Shown here one piece after another: positions 61,332 through 64,000 of a stretch of 64,000 nt of DNA. The DNA lies in assembly GCF_004349085.1 (NCBI RefSeq), contig NZ_SMFM01000001.1, forward strand, positions 682,001 to 746,000, written 5' to 3'. This DNA comes from Flavobacterium caseinilyticum (GTDB lineage: Bacteria > Bacteroidota > Bacteroidia > Flavobacteriales > Flavobacteriaceae). The position numbers were made by a program, and so were the translations under genes. The notes under the pieces were generated by a model. The model was not told where the DNA came from. It was given only the letters and a program-made list of their open reading frames with translations, and did not search any database. Positions within the stretch are counted from its first letter, which is position 1. Each line of letters begins with the position of its first letter.

Positions 61332-62960
61332 TTATTCTCCTAAAAACGGGTATCTATAGTCTACAGGCGTTACAAAAGTTTCTTTTATTGTTCTTGCCGA
61401 AGTCCAACGCAATAAGTTTTGCATAGAACCTGCTTTGTCATTGGTTCCAGACCCTCTTGCTCCACCAAAGGGTTGCATTCCAACAACTGCTCCTGTAGGT
61501 TTGTCATTGATGTAGAAGTTACCGGCTGCGTTTTGTAACGCAATTGTAGCTTCTTCAATCGCATAACGATCTTGGCTAAATACCGCACCTGTTAAAGCGT
61601 ACTCAGAAGTAGTATCAACTAACTTTAAAGTCTCATGCCATTTTGCATCTTCGTATACATAAATAGTAACTACAGGTCCGAACAATTCGGTTTCCATTGT
61701 AGTGTATTTTGGGTTTGTAGTCAAGATAACTGTTGGTTCGATGAAATATCCTTTTGATTTATCATACTTTCCACCAATGATAACCTCTGCATCATTATCT
61801 TTTTTAGCTTGGTCAATAAAACGAGCTAATTTATCGAATGAAGTTTCAGAAATAACAGCAGTAATAAAGTTACTCATGTCTTCTGGCGATCCCATTTTCA
61901 TTGATTTTAAATCGGCTTCTAATTGTTCTTTTACTGCTGGCCATAAACTTTGTGGAACATAAATACGGGAAGCAGCACTACATTTTTGACCTTGGTACTC
62001 AAAAGCACCACGAGCAATTCCTGTACTTACTTGTTTTGAATTAGCAGAAGGATGTGCAATGATAAAATCTTTTCCACCAGTTTCTCCTACGATTCTTGGG
62101 TACGTTTTATACTTGCTTATATTGGTTCCAATTTTTGCCCAAATGTCATTAAAAACGCCAGTAGATCCTGTGAAGTGCACTCCTGCAAAATCTGGACTTG
62201 CTAGTAAGGTTTCGGTGATCATTCCAGAGTCGCCCATAACCATGTTGATGACACCATCAGGTAATCCTGCTTCTTTAAAAATTTGCATCAATAAATTTGC
62301 AGAGTATACTTGTGTTGCTGCTGGTTTCCAAACTACTACATTCCCCATTAAGGCAGCGCTTGTTGGCAAGTTTCCTGCAATGGCAGTAAAGTTGAACGGA
62401 GTAATCGCATAAACAAATCCTTCTAAAGGTCTGTACTCTACACGGTTCCACATGTCTGAAGTAGACTTAGGTTGCTCGCTGTAAATTTGGGTCATGTATT
62501 GTACGTTGAAACGTAAAAAGTCAATTAATTCACATGAAGCATCGATCTCTGCTTGATAAATTGTTTTGGATTGCGCAATCATGGTTGCAGCATTAATTTT
62601 TGCTCTGTAAGGACCTGCTAATAATTCAGCTGCTTTTAGGAAAATTCCAGCACGTTGTTCCCATGCCATATTTGCCCAAGCGGTTTTAGCTTGAAGTGCT
62701 GTTGCAATCGCGTCTTCAATATGTGATTTTTGAGCTTGGTGGTATGTTCCAACGATGTGTTTATGATCATGTGGTGCCGACATTGTTTTAGTATCTCCTG
62801 TTCTAACTTCTTGGTTTCCGATATAAAGAGGAACGTCAATTTTAGAATTCCACATTGCTGCATAGGCTGCATCAACAGCTGCTCTTTCAGGAGAGTTAGG
62901 TGCGTAGCTCTTTACAGGCTCGTTTACCGCTTTTGGTACGTGAAAAAATCCTTTTAACAT
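61332..62960 (-). CDS. pruA: L-glutamate gamma-semialdehyde dehydrogenase (P5C dehydrogenase)
   Basis: PruA oxidises glutamate semialdehyde (from pyrroline-5-carboxylate) to glutamate in proline breakdown. The 542-residue length and the monofunctional form suit Bacteroidota. It has the aldehyde dehydrogenase motifs FNFTAIAGNLP, VVWKPAATQV, the Glu in RIVGETGGKDF, the catalytic Cys in GQKCSAASRIYVP, and a C-terminal GGARGSGTNDKAGSMQNLLRW. Its promoter region (62961-63254, 294 nt) has a TACTTTTG -7-like box (63015-63022) but no clear gene. Confidence 0.95.
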   Translation of the reverse strand: MLKGFFHVPKAVNEPVKSYAPNSPERAAVDAAYAAMWNSKIDVPLYIGNQEVRTGDTKTMSAPHDHKHIVGTYHQAQKSHIEDAIATALQAKTAWANMAWEQRAGIFLKAAELLAGPYRAKINAATMIAQSKTIYQAEIDASCELIDFLRFNVQYMTQIYSEQPKSTSDMWNRVEYRPLEGFVYAITPFNFTAIAGNLPTSAALMGNVVVWKPAATQVYSANLLMQIFKEAGLPDGVINMVMGDSGMITETLLASPDFAGVHFTGSTGVFNDIWAKIGTNISKYKTYPRIVGETGGKDFIIAHPSANSKQVSTGIARGAFEYQGQKCSAASRIYVPQSLWPAVKEQLEADLKSMKMGSPEDMSNFITAVISETSFDKLARFIDQAKKDNDAEVIIGGKYDKSKGYFIEPTVILTTNPKYTTMETELFGPVVTIYVYEDAKWHETLKLVDTTSEYALTGAVFSQDRYAIEEATIALQNAAGNFYINDKPTGAVVGMQPFGGARGSGTNDKAGSMQNLLRWTSARTIKETFVTPVDYRYPFLGE

Positions 62961-63254
62961 ATTTTTAAAATTATAAAATTAGAAAATGGGTGTTGTGTCT
63001 TGGTAACTAAAGCACAAAAGTACGAAGGTTTCTTTAAAGAAATGATATTTTCGAGCTAAACTAAAGGCGATAAAAAGGAATAGTCGTGTGGTAGCCCTGA
63101 TAACAATGGAAAGCTTTTTGTGGTCTCATTATATTTTTTCTTGTGAAATAAGAGCGACTTTAGAAGCTCCTTATTTTACTTAGAAAAAAATAAAGGAGAG
63201 GACAAAAACTTGAAATGGATAGCAGGATAGGCTCAAAAGGAAACTAATAAAAAG

Positions 63255-63641
63255 CTAGTTTAACGCGAATGGTGCGCACAACCTGAAAGTAGGCACAATC
63301 ACCTTAAAGTTTCTGGTTGAGGTAAAGTTAATCATGTTGAAGTGTCCTTTCATGGCTCCATAAGGAGAGGAGAGTAAACAGCCGGAACTGTAGGTGTGAA
63401 ATTCTCCAGGTTTTAAAACTGGTTTTTTTCCAATTACACCTTCGCCGTCTACAACTTCAGTATCATTTAACGAGTCAGAAATTTCCCAATGACGAGAAAT
63501 CAATTGAACGGAATCCTTACTGTGATTTTCAATTGTGATGACATAACTAAAAGCAAAGTGAATTTTATAGTTTTTGAAGTAAGTACCCTCAAAACTTGTC
63601 AATACCGAAATTTTTATACCTCTTGTTATTTGAGAAACCAT
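63255..63641 (-). CDS. apaG: ApaG domain protein
   Basis: This 128-residue protein has the ApaG beta-sandwich pattern: ITRGIKISVLTSFEGTYF at the N-terminus, TIENHSKDSVQLISRHWEISDSLN, and the GGG-like ending GVIGKKPVLKPGEFHTYSSGC...GAMKGHF. ApaG is linked with Co/Mg efflux in enterobacteria; its biochemical role is unsettled. It is downstream of the T9SS plug gene on the same strand. Confidence 0.93.
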   Translation of the reverse strand: MVSQITRGIKISVLTSFEGTYFKNYKIHFAFSYVITIENHSKDSVQLISRHWEISDSLNDTEVVDGEGVIGKKPVLKPGEFHTYSSGCLLSSPYGAMKGHFNMINFTSTRNFKVIVPTFRLCAPFALN

Positions 63642-63721
63642 GTTAAAGGGATGAATATGTGATTATTATTGACAAATTTACAAAAAAACGGTATCGTTTT
63701 GTTAAAATTCGGAAAACTTTT

Positions 63722-64000
63722 TTAGTTAATTATATTTATGGAACTCGCAATTCCTTTCCCAACAACTCTGTCATATCGGTCGATGTTTTCTCTGTAATAA
63801 ACGAGTAGGGTATAATCGTTTTCCGTCTGATAAAAATTTCCGTCAATCGCATTTTCATAATCAATCACTCCTTTTTCGTCCGCCACAGTGTATTGGTAGT
63901 TTGTGAACCCCTGTTTTATTAAAATGGCTTTTTCATACAGTCCCTTTTGTGCATTATAATCCATTTTGTATTCGGGCGTTACATTATAATTATTGAAACT
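63722..64000 (-). CDS. C-terminal end of a T9SS plug (DUF5103-like) protein, runs off the window
   Basis: The frame is open from the right edge (SFNNYNVTPEYKMDYNAQKG...) to a stop at 63722-63724. The pattern DYNAQKGLYEKAILIKQGFTNYQY and ...VGKGIASSIN resembles the C-terminal end of DUF5103, the domain described as the type IX secretion plug protein. The start lies outside the window. It fits with the T9SS substrates at 32340 and 34893. Confidence 0.75.
   Translation of the reverse strand, partial: SFNNYNVTPEYKMDYNAQKGLYEKAILIKQGFTNYQYTVADEKGVIDYENAIDGNFYQTENDYTLLVYYRENIDRYDRVVGKGIASSINIIN

Overview
The window looks like chromosomal DNA of a Flavobacterium-like member of the Bacteroidota. The evidence is low GC, weak Shine-Dalgarno signals, promoters that fit the Bacteroidota pattern TTG/TTTG-N19-TAnnTTTG (upstream of tRNA-Glu, tRNA-Gly and a sugar aminotransferase gene), type IX secretion sorting domains, an S46 dipeptidyl peptidase, a FolK-deoxynucleoside kinase fusion, a GH3-family protein and DUF3347 proteins. 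I see no transposase, integrase, phage gene or CRISPR array.

Layout. 0-3.2 kb: the 5' part of nadK and a CBS-domain gene on the minus strand; pdxJ, an alpha/beta hydrolase and a small membrane protein on the plus strand. 3.2-15.5 kb: a copper/heavy-metal island. It holds a Cys-rich exported peptide, a compact four-gene operon (HMA-DUF3347 protein, thioredoxin-like protein, HMA protein, outer-membrane barrel), two CPMHPE-type metal-binding lipoproteins, a soluble HMA chaperone, a CopA-type P1B ATPase with three N-terminal metal domains, a lipoprotein that is about 27% methionine, a multicopper oxidase fused to a C-terminal barrel-like domain, and small membrane/exported proteins. Inside it is a tandem duplication of a metal-domain + HMA unit in which one copy has lost key cysteines. 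15.7-18 kb: tRNA-Glu, then three co-oriented orphan genes separated by conserved-looking spacers, one of which folds like an integron attC site. 18-26 kb: tig, clpP, clpX, serB, two small membrane/lipoprotein genes, a GH3 protein and a DUF2797 protein. 26-37 kb: an AsmA-like protein, SppA, the FolK-dNK fusion, and a clear segmental tandem duplication of a lectin/T9SS gene with pieces of both flanking genes. 37-49 kb: DUF1573, mutS, tRNA-Gly and tRNA-Leu, DUF1508, a small lipoprotein, an S46 peptidase, a GNAT, waaA, a DegT aminotransferase, galE, fabD. 49-64 kb: bestrophin, a USP-like protein, a two-component system, a large unknown membrane protein, DUF983, an AraC regulator, purT, an aspartate-type aminotransferase, a fatty-acid desaturase, rsmG, pruA, apaG and the end of a T9SS plug (DUF5103-like) gene.

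How parts work together. In the metal island, CopA would export Cu(I) to the periplasm. There the multicopper oxidase would oxidise it, and the HMA, CPMHPE, DUF3347 and Met-rich proteins would bind it. The thioredoxin-like protein may keep the CxxC sites reduced. No dedicated copper regulator is visible in the island.

Beyond the genes, the window carries several families of short intergenic repeats: three copies of a roughly 90-145 nt element, two copies of a GTAGAGATGCA palindrome, several long hairpins, and period-7 tandem repeats that abut the start codons of four unrelated genes.
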